DNA from: Paenibacillus glycanilyticus NBRC 16618
GTDB lineage: Bacteria; Bacillota; Bacilli; Paenibacillales; Paenibacillaceae
Length of the DNA stretch: 64,000 nucleotides
Direction: 5' to 3'
NCBI RefSeq assembly: GCF_004000805.1
Contig: NZ_BILY01000009.1
Coordinates: 1 to 64,000 of the forward strand
Below the pieces are notes generated by a model. That model had not been told where the DNA came from. It made no database searches and was given only the letters and a program-made list of their open reading frames with translations. A program made the position numbers and the translations under genes. This document shows, piece after piece, positions 9,334-17,600 of this stretch (position 1 is the stretch's first letter; each line of letters opens with the position of its first letter).

Positions 9334-9462
9334 TTGAAGGAACTAATCTCCTTTATATTTCTGACGGCGGCGTTTATCTCCGGTCCGTTTCTTATTGTAT
9401 TATTCGGACGTATGGCTGTACACGGCGAGGAGCTTCTGGAAGCGGAACAGAAGGCTCATTAA
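9334..9462 (+). CDS. Small single-pass membrane protein (42 residues)
   Basis: Not recognised as a named family. A TTG start at 9334 follows an AAGGGTGG-type site seven bases upstream. The reading frame is short: a basic residue, a hydrophobic stretch ISFIFLTAAFISGPFLIVLFG (about residues 5-25) and an acidic amphipathic tail ending EEQ-like (HGEELLEAEQKAH). It ends at TAA directly before a strong terminator, so it has a complete transcription unit of its own. A longer overlapping frame on the same strand lacks such features and looks like a shadow. Function is unknown; the membrane location is predicted only from hydrophobicity. Confidence 0.6.
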   Translation: MKELISFIFLTAAFISGPFLIVLFGRMAVHGEELLEAEQKAH

Positions 9463-9466
9463 AAGA

Positions 9467-9517
9467 AAAAGACGTATGCATTGTGTCCGGAATGAGGACA
9501 TGGCATACGTCTTTTTT
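9467..9517 (+). terminator. Strong terminator after the small membrane protein
   Basis: AAAAGACGTATGC (9467-9479) pairs perfectly with GCATACGTCTTTT (9503-9515), with an inner TGTCC/GGACA stem (9484-9488 with 9496-9500) and a T run. Confidence 0.85.
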
Positions 9518-9614
9518 ACCACAATAGAAAATCTAAGTTTTGATAACAGTTGAAAACTGAAATTCGATTTGGCGATAAAACCTACCTATAAACGCGGTCG
9601 CTCATCTTCGAGAG

Positions 9615-9636
9615 GCCTCGACAGAGGTTTTCTCAA
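9615..9636. repeat. 22-bp direct repeat, copy 1
   Basis: An exact 22-base match to 11638-11659, built around CCTCGACAGAGG followed by TTTTCTC. Here it overlaps the stop codon of the MocR gene. Confidence 0.7.
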
Positions 9637-11075
9637 TTGGACATCGTCTCTCTCAAGGCTGCGGCAAATTTATCAATCCCCGTCACAATTTCGTTGACGG
9701 AAGAACGGGCATAGGATAATCGGACAAACCCCGGCTCTGTGCCAAATACGCTGCCCGGAATGAATAATACGCCATGCTTGATTCCGTTATTAAGCAGGTG
9801 GTAATCTTTGATTTTTCGGTTGATTTTACACCAGAGATTTAACCCGCCTTGGGGCAAATGGAAGGAGACCTCGCTCCCAAGCCTCCGATGCAGCGCCTCC
9901 GCCATCATGTCCCGACGCAAACGAAGCGAATCCCTCAGTCGTTCCAGATGCGGAGCAAGCGAAGCGGACTCGAGCAAATGCGCGGCTATCCACTGCGGGA
10001 ACAAGCTAAGGCCAAAATCCATCTGCTGCCGTGCATCCGACAGACGCTGGATAACGGTATGAGGCGCTGCCATCCAGCCTATCCGAAGGCCGGAAGCCGC
10101 TACCTTCGATAAGGAACCGATATATAAGACGCTCCCGTTCCGGTCCATGGCCTTGATAGGCGGAGGAGCGGCGTCATCGTAGGAGGTCAAGCTGAACGGA
10201 TCATCTTCAACGATAGGTATTCCGAGCTGCTCGCAGCAACTCAAGACCTCTTCTCTCCGCTGGGCGCTCATGACCATTCCGGTCGGGTTCTGGAAATTCG
10301 GATTGAGAAATACCATGCGGATCCGGTGCTGCTTGTAAAGAGCCCGTATTTCCTCCGGATCAACCCCATCTTCGTTAACCGTTAATCCGAACAAGCGGAT
10401 TCCCGCCGATTGGAACATGGGCAGGGAGTAGCAATACGACGGATTTTCGATCGCGATGGCATCCCCCGGATTCAGCAGGCATTGCGTAATGAGATACAAG
10501 GATTGCTGAGAGCCCGAGGTAACCAGAATGGAATCATCGGTGGCCCGAATCCCGCGCAGCTCTTGGAGAAAGCCGGTTATTGCCGAGCGGAGCGGGACAT
10601 AGCCTTGAGGATCTCCGTATCCGAGCGGCTCATGAAACGGCTGGTTCCGCATAATCGACGCAATCTCTTCGTTAGGCGATAGCTCCGGGGCTAATTCTCC
10701 GTTTGCGAAGTTAATAAACGGCTCTCCGCTTTGAACCGCTTCCCGAATCCTGCGCATGAATGGAAAGTTAGGCAGGAACGAACCGCCTTCCACGTAGCGG
10801 CTCCAATTCGGCGCGGGATCCATGCCCCATAGATGCCCGCAGACGCGGGTGCCGCTTCCCGTCAGGCTTTCGATCATTCCGGAAGCGCGAAGATTCTCAT
10901 AGGCTTGGACAATGGTGCTCCGGTTAACGCCCAATTGCTCGGCCAGCTTGCGTTCAGAAGGCAAGTGGCTGCCGGGAGGCAGCTCCCCTAACGAAATTCT
11001 TTGCTCCAGATAGTCCGCGATTTGTTGATACAACGGTTTTTTATCCGTTCTGTCCGGTCTCCACATGCTGTTCAC
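9633..11075 (-). CDS. MocR-family regulator (GntR HTH plus aminotransferase-like domain)
   Basis: A 480-residue MocR/PdxR-type protein. The N-terminal GntR winged helix (PLYQQIADYLEQRI; PSERKLAEQLGVNRSTIVQAYENL, residues about 13-75) is fused to a fold-type-I aminotransferase domain. That domain carries the PLP lysine in YIGSLSKVAASGLRIGW and the NPNFQNPTG loop. Family members sense PLP or amino compounds and control vitamin B6, GABA or taurine genes. No pdxST or gab genes are adjacent, so the target is unknown. It is divergent from the Rrf2 gene. Its stop lies inside a 22-bp sequence that recurs at 11638-11659. Confidence 0.92.
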   Translation of the reverse strand: MNSMWRPDRTDKKPLYQQIADYLEQRISLGELPPGSHLPSERKLAEQLGVNRSTIVQAYENLRASGMIESLTGSGTRVCGHLWGMDPAPNWSRYVEGGSFLPNFPFMRRIREAVQSGEPFINFANGELAPELSPNEEIASIMRNQPFHEPLGYGDPQGYVPLRSAITGFLQELRGIRATDDSILVTSGSQQSLYLITQCLLNPGDAIAIENPSYCYSLPMFQSAGIRLFGLTVNEDGVDPEEIRALYKQHRIRMVFLNPNFQNPTGMVMSAQRREEVLSCCEQLGIPIVEDDPFSLTSYDDAAPPPIKAMDRNGSVLYIGSLSKVAASGLRIGWMAAPHTVIQRLSDARQQMDFGLSLFPQWIAAHLLESASLAPHLERLRDSLRLRRDMMAEALHRRLGSEVSFHLPQGGLNLWCKINRKIKDYHLLNNGIKHGVLFIPGSVFGTEPGFVRLSYARSSVNEIVTGIDKFAAALRETMSN

Positions 11076-11157
11076 CTCTAACCACTACAATACTATACGG
11101 AAGAGCCATCCGTCTAAATCTGAGGCAGGGACGTTGATTTTGTCATGCCGATTAAAG

Positions 11158-11175
11158 TGTGCTAAAATTAGCACA
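11158..11175. promoter_or_regulatory. Rrf2-type operator upstream of the Rrf2 gene
   Basis: TGTGCTAA-AA-TTAGCACA is a perfect inverted repeat with 8-bp arms, ending 33 bp before the Rrf2 start. A near copy (15 of 18 positions identical) lies upstream of the next operon at 11765-11782. Autoregulation plus control of the neighbouring operon is the simplest reading. Confidence 0.7.
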
Positions 11176-11208
11176 TATTATTGCGAAGGAGGAAACGGTC
11201 CGGCAGCT

Positions 11209-11610
11209 ATGGCACAATTGAAACGGTTTGGATTTGGCGTACAGGCCTTAATCGTATTGGCTTCCCAGACAGAGCTGCTGACAAGCAGCGAAATTGCAGA
11301 GCGGATTCATTGCGAGCCAACCGCTTTGCGCAAGATTCTGTCGCAGCTCGTGGAGGGCGGCATCATTGAAGTGAAACAAGGGCGTACCGGCGGCTACCAG
11401 CTGGCCAAACGTCCGGAGCTTGTTACGCTCCGCGAGGTGTATAAGACCGTGCATGAAGAGGAGCCTCCGTGGGACCGCATGCTGGACACAACCGGGAATC
11501 ATCATTTCGGCAAAAAAGTAAACGAATCTTTCAAGCAAATCATGGCGGACATTTCCGTCCAGGTTTATTTTGTGCTGGGCAACTATACGATATCCGATTT
11601 ATTGGACTAG
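11209..11610 (+). CDS. Rrf2-family transcriptional regulator
   Basis: A 133-residue Rrf2 winged-helix protein. LKRFGFGVQALIVLAS, then SSEIAERIHCEPTALRKILSQLVEGGIIEVKQGRTGGYQLAK, is the classic Rrf2 HTH and wing (residues 3-65). The only cysteine is in the recognition region (IHCEPTAL); the three-cysteine Fe-S cluster of IscR or NsrR is absent, so it resembles the cluster-free YwnA-like group. The ATG at 11209 gives the family-typical N-terminus, but AAGGAGG is about 16 bases away, longer than usual, so the start is slightly uncertain. A palindrome in its promoter recurs before the downstream operon. Confidence 0.9.
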   Translation: MAQLKRFGFGVQALIVLASQTELLTSSEIAERIHCEPTALRKILSQLVEGGIIEVKQGRTGGYQLAKRPELVTLREVYKTVHEEEPPWDRMLDTTGNHHFGKKVNESFKQIMADISVQVYFVLGNYTISDLLD

Positions 11611-11637
11611 AAATAGTCGTTCATCCATTCAAGAGCA

Positions 11638-11659
11638 GCCTCGACAGAGGTTTTCTCAA
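11638..11659. repeat. 22-bp direct repeat, copy 2
   Basis: Exact match to 9615-9636. It follows the Rrf2 stop by 28 bp. CCTC-GACA-GAGG plus TTTTCTC could act as a weak terminator. Confidence 0.7.
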
Positions 11660-11705
11660 ATTCTAAGAATTTATAAGATTTATCTTATAAACATGACTTA
11701 GAATT
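11659..11705. promoter_or_regulatory. Nested double palindrome between Rrf2 gene and hydrolase operon
   Basis: The outer arms AATTCTAAG (11659-11667) and CTTAGAATT (11697-11705) are exact inverted repeats. They enclose TTATAAGATTTATCTTATAA (11671-11690), itself a perfect palindrome apart from its two central bases. There is no T run, so an operator pair for another regulator is more likely than a terminator. Confidence 0.5.
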
Positions 11706-11764
11706 CTCCGGATTGAAACGCGCTACGCCAAGGAAGGCGATAGCCGTTTCACCTTGTTCCAAAA

Positions 11765-11782
11765 TGTGCAAAAATACGCACA
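11765..11782. promoter_or_regulatory. Rrf2-type operator upstream of the hydrolase operon
   Basis: TGTGCAAAAATACGCACA shares 15 of 18 positions with the palindrome at 11158-11175, including both TGTGC/GCACA ends. It ends 20 bp before the start codon of the UlaG-like gene. Confidence 0.65.
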
Positions 11783-11802
11783 TATTCAAAGGGGGATTTT
11801 TT

Positions 11803-12453
11803 ATGAAAATCAAATGGTATGGCCAATCTTCATTCTTGCTGACGACAGACGAAGGCACGCGGATCTTAATCGATCCTTACGGACGCCTCCTTGGCTACAG
11901 GATGCCCAAAAATATCGAGTCCGACATCGTTATCGTCACGCATGATCATAAGGACCATAACCAGATTCAGGTGGCTTCCGGCGAATATATGCTGGTTAAT
12001 CAGCCAAGAGGATACGGGAAAAAGGAGGTGTCCATCTCAGGTATCCCGACCTTCCATGACAAAGTAGGCGGCAAGAAAAGAGGCCCTAATATCGTTTTTG
12101 TGATTAAGGCTGGGGACCTGACGGTATGTCATTGCGGTGACCTGGGACATCTGCTGACAGCGGAACAAATCGCTCAAATCGGAAAGGTGGATATTCTAAT
12201 GGTTCCGGCTGGCGGAAAGATGACCTTAAACGGTGCGGATGCCGCGTCGGTTATGAACCAGCTCGATCCTGCCATTACGATTCCGATGCATTACCGGACC
12301 AAGGCGCTTGGACTGCCCGGCAAGCTTTTGTTCGATAAAGTGGAGAATTTCATCTCGGCAGCCGGCAAGCCAAGCCGGGAAGTGAAGGAGCTTGACGTGA
12401 AAAAAGAATCGCTGAAGGATTATGCAGGCATCGTTACTTTCCTGTATGATTAA
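11803..12453 (+). CDS. UlaG-like metallo-beta-lactamase-fold hydrolase
   Basis: A 216-residue MBL-fold protein of the UlaG/YtkL type. The metal motif THDHKDHN is near residue 46 and the second-shell elements CHCGDLGH and MHYRTK follow. The ATG at 11803 sits behind AAAGGGGG; a longer in-frame start would run through the operator. Family members hydrolyse lactone, phosphate or other ester substrates, and the substrate here is unknown. It is the first gene of a three-gene unit with an AbrB-family membrane protein and an epimerase, preceded by the Rrf2-type palindrome. Confidence 0.9.
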   Translation: MKIKWYGQSSFLLTTDEGTRILIDPYGRLLGYRMPKNIESDIVIVTHDHKDHNQIQVASGEYMLVNQPRGYGKKEVSISGIPTFHDKVGGKKRGPNIVFVIKAGDLTVCHCGDLGHLLTAEQIAQIGKVDILMVPAGGKMTLNGADAASVMNQLDPAITIPMHYRTKALGLPGKLLFDKVENFISAAGKPSREVKELDVKKESLKDYAGIVTFLYD

Positions 12454-12480
12454 AGGGTAAGGGAAGGAAGGATTGTAACG

Positions 12481-13593
12481 ATGGGCAGGCAAGCAATATC
12501 GGAATCAAACGGATTTAAATTTTTGATAACTCTCGTAACCGCCGTTGGCGGCGGGATCATATTTTACCTACTGAATACCCCGATACCGTGGCTGCTGGGG
12601 CCTATGATTGCGGTGTTAATCGGATCAAACGTATGGAAAGGCAAATATAGATGGCCTCGCCAAATTCGCAATTCCGGCATGATGATTGTCGGGTATACCA
12701 TCGGTCTGTCCATGACGGGAACGGCCCTGAAAGAGATGGGGGCGCAGCTGCCGACGATGTGCCTGATGACCGTTATTTTGCTGCTATTATGCGGGGGAAT
12801 TGCCTTTGCGGTATCGAGGCTTTCGGATACGGACTTCATGACCGCTTTGCTTGGCAGCATACCCGGCGGTTTGTCGCAGGTACTGGCGCTTGCCGAGGAG
12901 ACGAAAGGCGTAAATTTGACCGTTGTTACAGTGACGCAGGTCGTCCGGCTGATGATTATTGTCATTGGGATTCCGTTACTCGTGTTCAGTCCGATCTTCG
13001 GACAAGTGCATGACGCGGCGGCTGCAGCCGTGCCGATCGCGGCCAAGCATGAAAACTGGGCAGCTCTATTCCCGAACATACTGATTTTTGCGCCGGTATG
13101 CGTCATTTGTGCGATTGCGGGCAACCGGATCAAATTTCCGACCGCTTTTCTGCTTGGACCCGCGATTTCTACAGCTATTCTCCAAGGAATCGGGCTGCAC
13201 GGGCCGTCCCTTCCGTCTACGTTAATAAGCGCATCGCAGCTGATGATCGGCACGTATGTCGGGCTGCTGCTTAAGCCGGGCAAGCTCCAGCGGAAGGTAA
13301 GGACGTTTTCTTTTGCCATAGTAAGCGGATTGGTGTTAATGCTCTGCGCTTGGGCGCTTAGCGAGCTCATGACCTTGCTTCATCCGGTATCGCGGTCTAC
13401 CGCTTTACTTAGTCTTGCGCCGGGTGGGATGGATCAGATGGGGATATTGGCCCATGAGATCAATGCGGATCTGTCGATGGTATCCGGTTATCAATTGTTC
13501 CGTACATTCTTTATTTACTTTGCGGTATCGCCGCTGCTGCGACTGTTATTGCGGATCAAGCTTAAAAGCCCGCGCACGGAGCAGCCGCAATAA
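12481..13593 (+). CDS. AbrB-family (COG3180) membrane protein
   Basis: A 370-residue polytopic membrane protein of the AbrB/putative ammonia-monooxygenase family, unrelated to the AbrB transition-state DNA-binding protein despite the name. It has about ten hydrophobic segments arranged as two similar halves, each with the family motif (NTPIPWLLGPMIAVL near 28 and FPTAFLLGPAISTAIL near 218; GSIPGGLSQVLALAEE and LAPGGMDQMGILAHE). The duplication suggests a transporter or channel, but no substrate is known. A GGAAGGA-type site precedes the ATG 27 bp after the hydrolase gene. Confidence 0.88.
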   Translation: MGRQAISESNGFKFLITLVTAVGGGIIFYLLNTPIPWLLGPMIAVLIGSNVWKGKYRWPRQIRNSGMMIVGYTIGLSMTGTALKEMGAQLPTMCLMTVILLLLCGGIAFAVSRLSDTDFMTALLGSIPGGLSQVLALAEETKGVNLTVVTVTQVVRLMIIVIGIPLLVFSPIFGQVHDAAAAAVPIAAKHENWAALFPNILIFAPVCVICAIAGNRIKFPTAFLLGPAISTAILQGIGLHGPSLPSTLISASQLMIGTYVGLLLKPGKLQRKVRTFSFAIVSGLVLMLCAWALSELMTLLHPVSRSTALLSLAPGGMDQMGILAHEINADLSMVSGYQLFRTFFIYFAVSPLLRLLLRIKLKSPRTEQPQ

Positions 13594-13623
13594 AATCCGT
13601 AGTTGAAGGGAGAATGAAGCGTT

Positions 13624-14475
13624 TTGAAAATTATGGTTGCCGGAGCTGCCGGCGTTGTCGGACGATTGCTGCTGCCTTTGCTGACCGAAGCGGGACACGA
13701 GGTAATGGGATTAAGCAGAAGCTCTTCCAAGCTCAAGCAAATCGAGCAAGCAGGAGTAGCAGCCGTTGTTGCCGATGTATACGACCGGGACAGAATGTTT
13801 GAGCTGCTTAAGGATTACCGTCCGGATGTTGTGATTCATCAGCTGACCGCTCTAAGCGAATGGAATCTGGCGGATAATGCGAGAATCCGCATAGAGGGGA
13901 CTCGTAACCTGGTTGATGCAGCCTTGGCTGCCGGGGTGCCGAGAATGATTGTGCAGAGTATTTCGTGGGCTTACGAGCCCGGCGAATCGGTCGCAACCGA
14001 AAAGGATCGTCTGGATGCGGAAGCGCCGCTGCCGCGAAAAATCTCGGTTGACGGTGTCATTGCGATGGAGCGGGCAGCAGCGGAAATGCCGCATTCCGTT
14101 ATTTTGCGGTATGGGGCCTTGTATGGGCCGGGTACGTTTTATGACCATGAGAGCGGGATGTTTGCCGGGCAGGTGAAGCAGGGTAAGGTACCGGCAACCG
14201 ACGGCCGAACCTCGTTCCTTCATGTCGAGGACGCGGCCCGCGCTGCCCTTCAGGCGCTGGATTGGCCGGCTGGTCCCGTAAACATCGTGGATGATGAACC
14301 GGCGGAGGGGAAGATCTGGCTGCCGTTATATGCCAAGTCGCTTGGCGCGCCGGAGCCGGTTACGCAGGATGGCATGAACCGCGGCGAGCGGGGAGCCTCG
14401 AACGATATGGCTAAGCTGCAATACGGATGGACGCCTAAATACCCGTCTTGGCGGGATCAATTGTTAAGGACTTGA
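13624..14475 (+). CDS. NAD-dependent epimerase/dehydratase (extended SDR)
   Basis: A 283-residue extended short-chain dehydrogenase. The Rossmann motif GAAGVVGRLL is at residues 7-16, and VIHQLTAL and a later ILRYGALYGPGTFYD support an NAD(P)-linked sugar epimerase/dehydratase-type enzyme. The usual YxxxK is not plain (SWAYEPGE is the nearest Tyr region), so the catalytic type is uncertain. TTG at 13624 follows AAGGGAGA; an ATG three codons on is possible. It is the last gene of the Rrf2-linked operon. Its stop codon forms part of the following terminator stem. Confidence 0.85.
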   Translation: MKIMVAGAAGVVGRLLLPLLTEAGHEVMGLSRSSSKLKQIEQAGVAAVVADVYDRDRMFELLKDYRPDVVIHQLTALSEWNLADNARIRIEGTRNLVDAALAAGVPRMIVQSISWAYEPGESVATEKDRLDAEAPLPRKISVDGVIAMERAAAEMPHSVILRYGALYGPGTFYDHESGMFAGQVKQGKVPATDGRTSFLHVEDAARAALQALDWPAGPVNIVDDEPAEGKIWLPLYAKSLGAPEPVTQDGMNRGERGASNDMAKLQYGWTPKYPSWRDQLLRT

Positions 14476-14504
14476 GACATTATGTATCAAGTCCTTAATT
14501 TTAC
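14464..14504 (+). terminator. Terminator of the Rrf2-linked operon
   Basis: TTAAGGACTTGA (14464-14475) pairs exactly with TCAAGTCCTTAA (14487-14498), followed by TTTTA. The left arm includes the epimerase stop codon. Confidence 0.8.
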
Positions 14505-14545
14505 AACACCAATATTCTAAAGTTCACCCCTCCTTCATCTGGAAA

Positions 14546-14559
14546 TGAAAGCGTTATTA
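14546..14559. promoter_or_regulatory. Possible catabolite-responsive (cre) element
   Basis: TGAAAGCGTTATTA matches the CcpA cre consensus except at position 13. It lies about 60 bp before the SLH protein ribosome site. CcpA control would suit a secreted polysaccharide-active protein, but one such match is weak evidence. Confidence 0.3.
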
Positions 14560-14620
14560 TTTAGCTAGACCTGCCACCTAGACTTCCATCCAATAAGATT
14601 TGGGAGGTAAAGAGGCAATT

Positions 14621-17600
14621 ATGAAGAAGATGAAGAAGGTGACGGCCGCCGTTTCCGCGTTGGCGCTTGCCATCAGTCTTAACACCGTCTATCCCGCAGT
14701 CACGCATGCTGCCATTCCGAGTTCCCCCGCTAACTCCACGATTTTTGGTCCTAATGTGTATGTCTTCGATCCATCTATGTCCAAACCCGATATTGAAAGC
14801 GTTACCAGCGCCGTATACGGCAATCAGGAAAGAAACGAATTCGGCGACGAACGTTATGCGCTGCTCTTCAAGCCGGGTGCCTACAACGTCAATATGAATG
14901 TCGGCTTCAACACATCCGTAGCGGGTCTTGGTCAGAACCCGGATGATGTTACGATAACGGGCCCTCTAAACGTCGATGCCAAATGGGATAACGGCAATGC
15001 TACCCGAAACTTCTGGCGTTCCATCGAGAACGTGAAGATCGCTCCGGCAGATCCGAATGCAACCGTCAGATACGCCGTCTCACAGGCGGCCCCGATGCGC
15101 CGCGTGCATGTCGTAAGCAAGGATATGCATCTGTTTGATTTTACGGCATCCTGGGATGCGGGCTGGGCTAGCGGCGGATATCTGGCGGATTCTAAGATCG
15201 ACGCCAATATTATTCCGGCTTCCCAGCAGCAATGGTTCTCCCGCAACAGCGAATGGAACAGCTGGTCGAACGGCGTATGGAACATGGTGTTCGTCGGGGA
15301 TAAAAACGCGCCTTCCGGCGATTTCCCGGATCCTCCTTATACAGTCATCGATAAAACGCCGGTTGTGAAAGAAAAGCCTTATCTTTACGTCGATAACCAA
15401 GGACACTACCAAGTGTTTGTTCCTTCGCTCGAGACGAATACGCAAGGCGTCAGCTGGGCGAACGGCCAGACGCCGGGGCAGTCGATCTCCATCGATGATT
15501 TCTATATCGCGAAGCCAGACTCGGCTACTTCGGCAGCTATTAACGCCGCTTTGGAGGATGGGAAAAACCTGTTCTTCACCCCTGGCATTTATCATTTAAG
15601 CGACACGATTCACGTAACTAACCCGAATACCGTTGTATACGGCATCGGACTGCCGACATTGATCCCGGATAACGGGCAGGACGTCATTGTTATTGACGAT
15701 GTGGACGGAGTTAACGTATCCGGACTTGTTATCGAGGCAGGCGAGCAAACCTCCTCTACGCTACTGAAGGTAGGTGAACCGGGCAGCGCAGCCGATCACT
15801 CGGCCAATCCGATCTTGCTCTCCGATGTGTTCTTCCGCACCGGCGGTCATGTGAATGGCAGCAATGACACGGCCCTCGAAATTAACAGCAACGATGTCAT
15901 CGGCGATCACTTCTGGATCTGGCGCGCCGACCACGGAGCCGGAGCAGCGTGGACATCCAATGTCTCGAAGAACGGTCTTGTCGTTAATGGGGACGACGTT
16001 ACCATCTACGGTCTATTTAACGAGCATCATAATGAATATCAAACGGTCTGGAACGGCAACGGCGGACGGTTATATTTCTATCAATCGGAAATCCCCTACG
16101 ATGTTCCGGATCAACAATCCTGGATGAGCCATAACGGAACGGTTAACGGTTACGCCTCTTACAAAATCGGCGATCAAGTAACCAGCCATGAAGCGTGGGG
16201 GCTTGGCATTTATTCGTATTTCCGGGATGCGGCGGTTAAGCTGGAGAACGCGATTGAAGCACCGGCTAATCCGGGCATCAAATTGCATAATCTGACGACG
16301 ATTTGGCTGAACGGAACCGCAGGCAGCGAGATTACGCATATAGTCAACGGCAACGGCGGAAGCGTAACCTCCAGCAGCAACATGAGACAAACGATGAAAT
16401 TGTTCGTGGGGGGCGACGCGGAAGCGCCAACCGCTCCAACTGGCTTGATCGCAACGCCGGTATCCAGCAGTCAGATTAACCTCAGCTGGACGGCTTCGAC
16501 CGATAACGTTGGCGTTGAGGGTTATGAGATATACCGGAACAACACGCTGATCGGATCTACGATTGCTACCGCATACAACAGTACGGGATTAAAGGCGTCG
16601 ACCGGCTATACGTATAAAATCGTAGCAAAAGACGGAAGCGGCAACCGTTCGGCAGCCAGCAGCCCGGCAACGGCCGTAACGCCGGAAATATCCGGCGGCG
16701 CGCTTGACCGCACAGGCTGGACGGCGGAATCGTCGCCTTCCAGCGGAGATGCTCCGGCCAATATGTTCGATGGAGCAGGAACCCGTTGGAGTGCGGGAGT
16801 TCCGATGGCAAACGGCCAGTATATCATCGTGGATATGAAAACGGCAGCGGATATTACGAAGATTGTAACGGAATCGAGCGGGTCCGATTATGCCAAGAGC
16901 TATGAAGTATACGTATCCGCGGACGGCACGAATTGGGGAAGCAACGCAGCCAGCGGCAATGGAGCAAGCGGTGCAACAACCATTAATGTCACGGCCGCGG
17001 GCGTCCGCTATATCAAATTGGTTCAGACCGGTACATCCGGCAGCTGGTGGTCCATCAATGAATTTAACGTATACGGCGTATATCAGAATACGCAGGTGGA
17101 CACAACTGCGCCGGATACCGCAATTGTTTCTTCACCGGCAGCCGTATCGGGCGACAGTACCCCGTCGTTTACGTTCGGCAGCAATGAAGACGGATCAACC
17201 TTTGAGTGCAGCCTGGATAACAACGGTGAATATTACGCAGCTTGTACTTCGCCGGTTACTTTTTCGAAGCTTGCGGACGGCTCTCATACGCTGTATGTTC
17301 GCGCGGTAGATATTTTTGGCAATACGGACGAAACGCCCGTCCCGTATACGTGGGTGATTGATACGGTGAAGCCGGTGATTACGATAAACGGCGACCCGGT
17401 TATTCAATTGGAGAAGGGAACGGCTTACACCGATCCCGGAGCAGCTGCTACGGATAATCATGACGGGGATTTAACCGGGCAGATTACGGTTACGGGAACG
17501 GTTGATCCAACAACGGCAGGAGACTATACGGTTCAATATAATGTATCCGATGCCGCCGGCAATGCCGCCGTTACCGTAACCCGTACGGTCCGCGTGCTGG

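Noticed and set aside
9222..9527. 101-codon plus-strand frame
   Set aside because: It overlaps the better-supported 42-residue frame, runs through the terminator and has no ribosome site.
12481..13593. AbrB transition-state DNA-binding regulator
   Set aside because: The protein is a polytopic membrane protein with duplicated halves; only the family name is shared.
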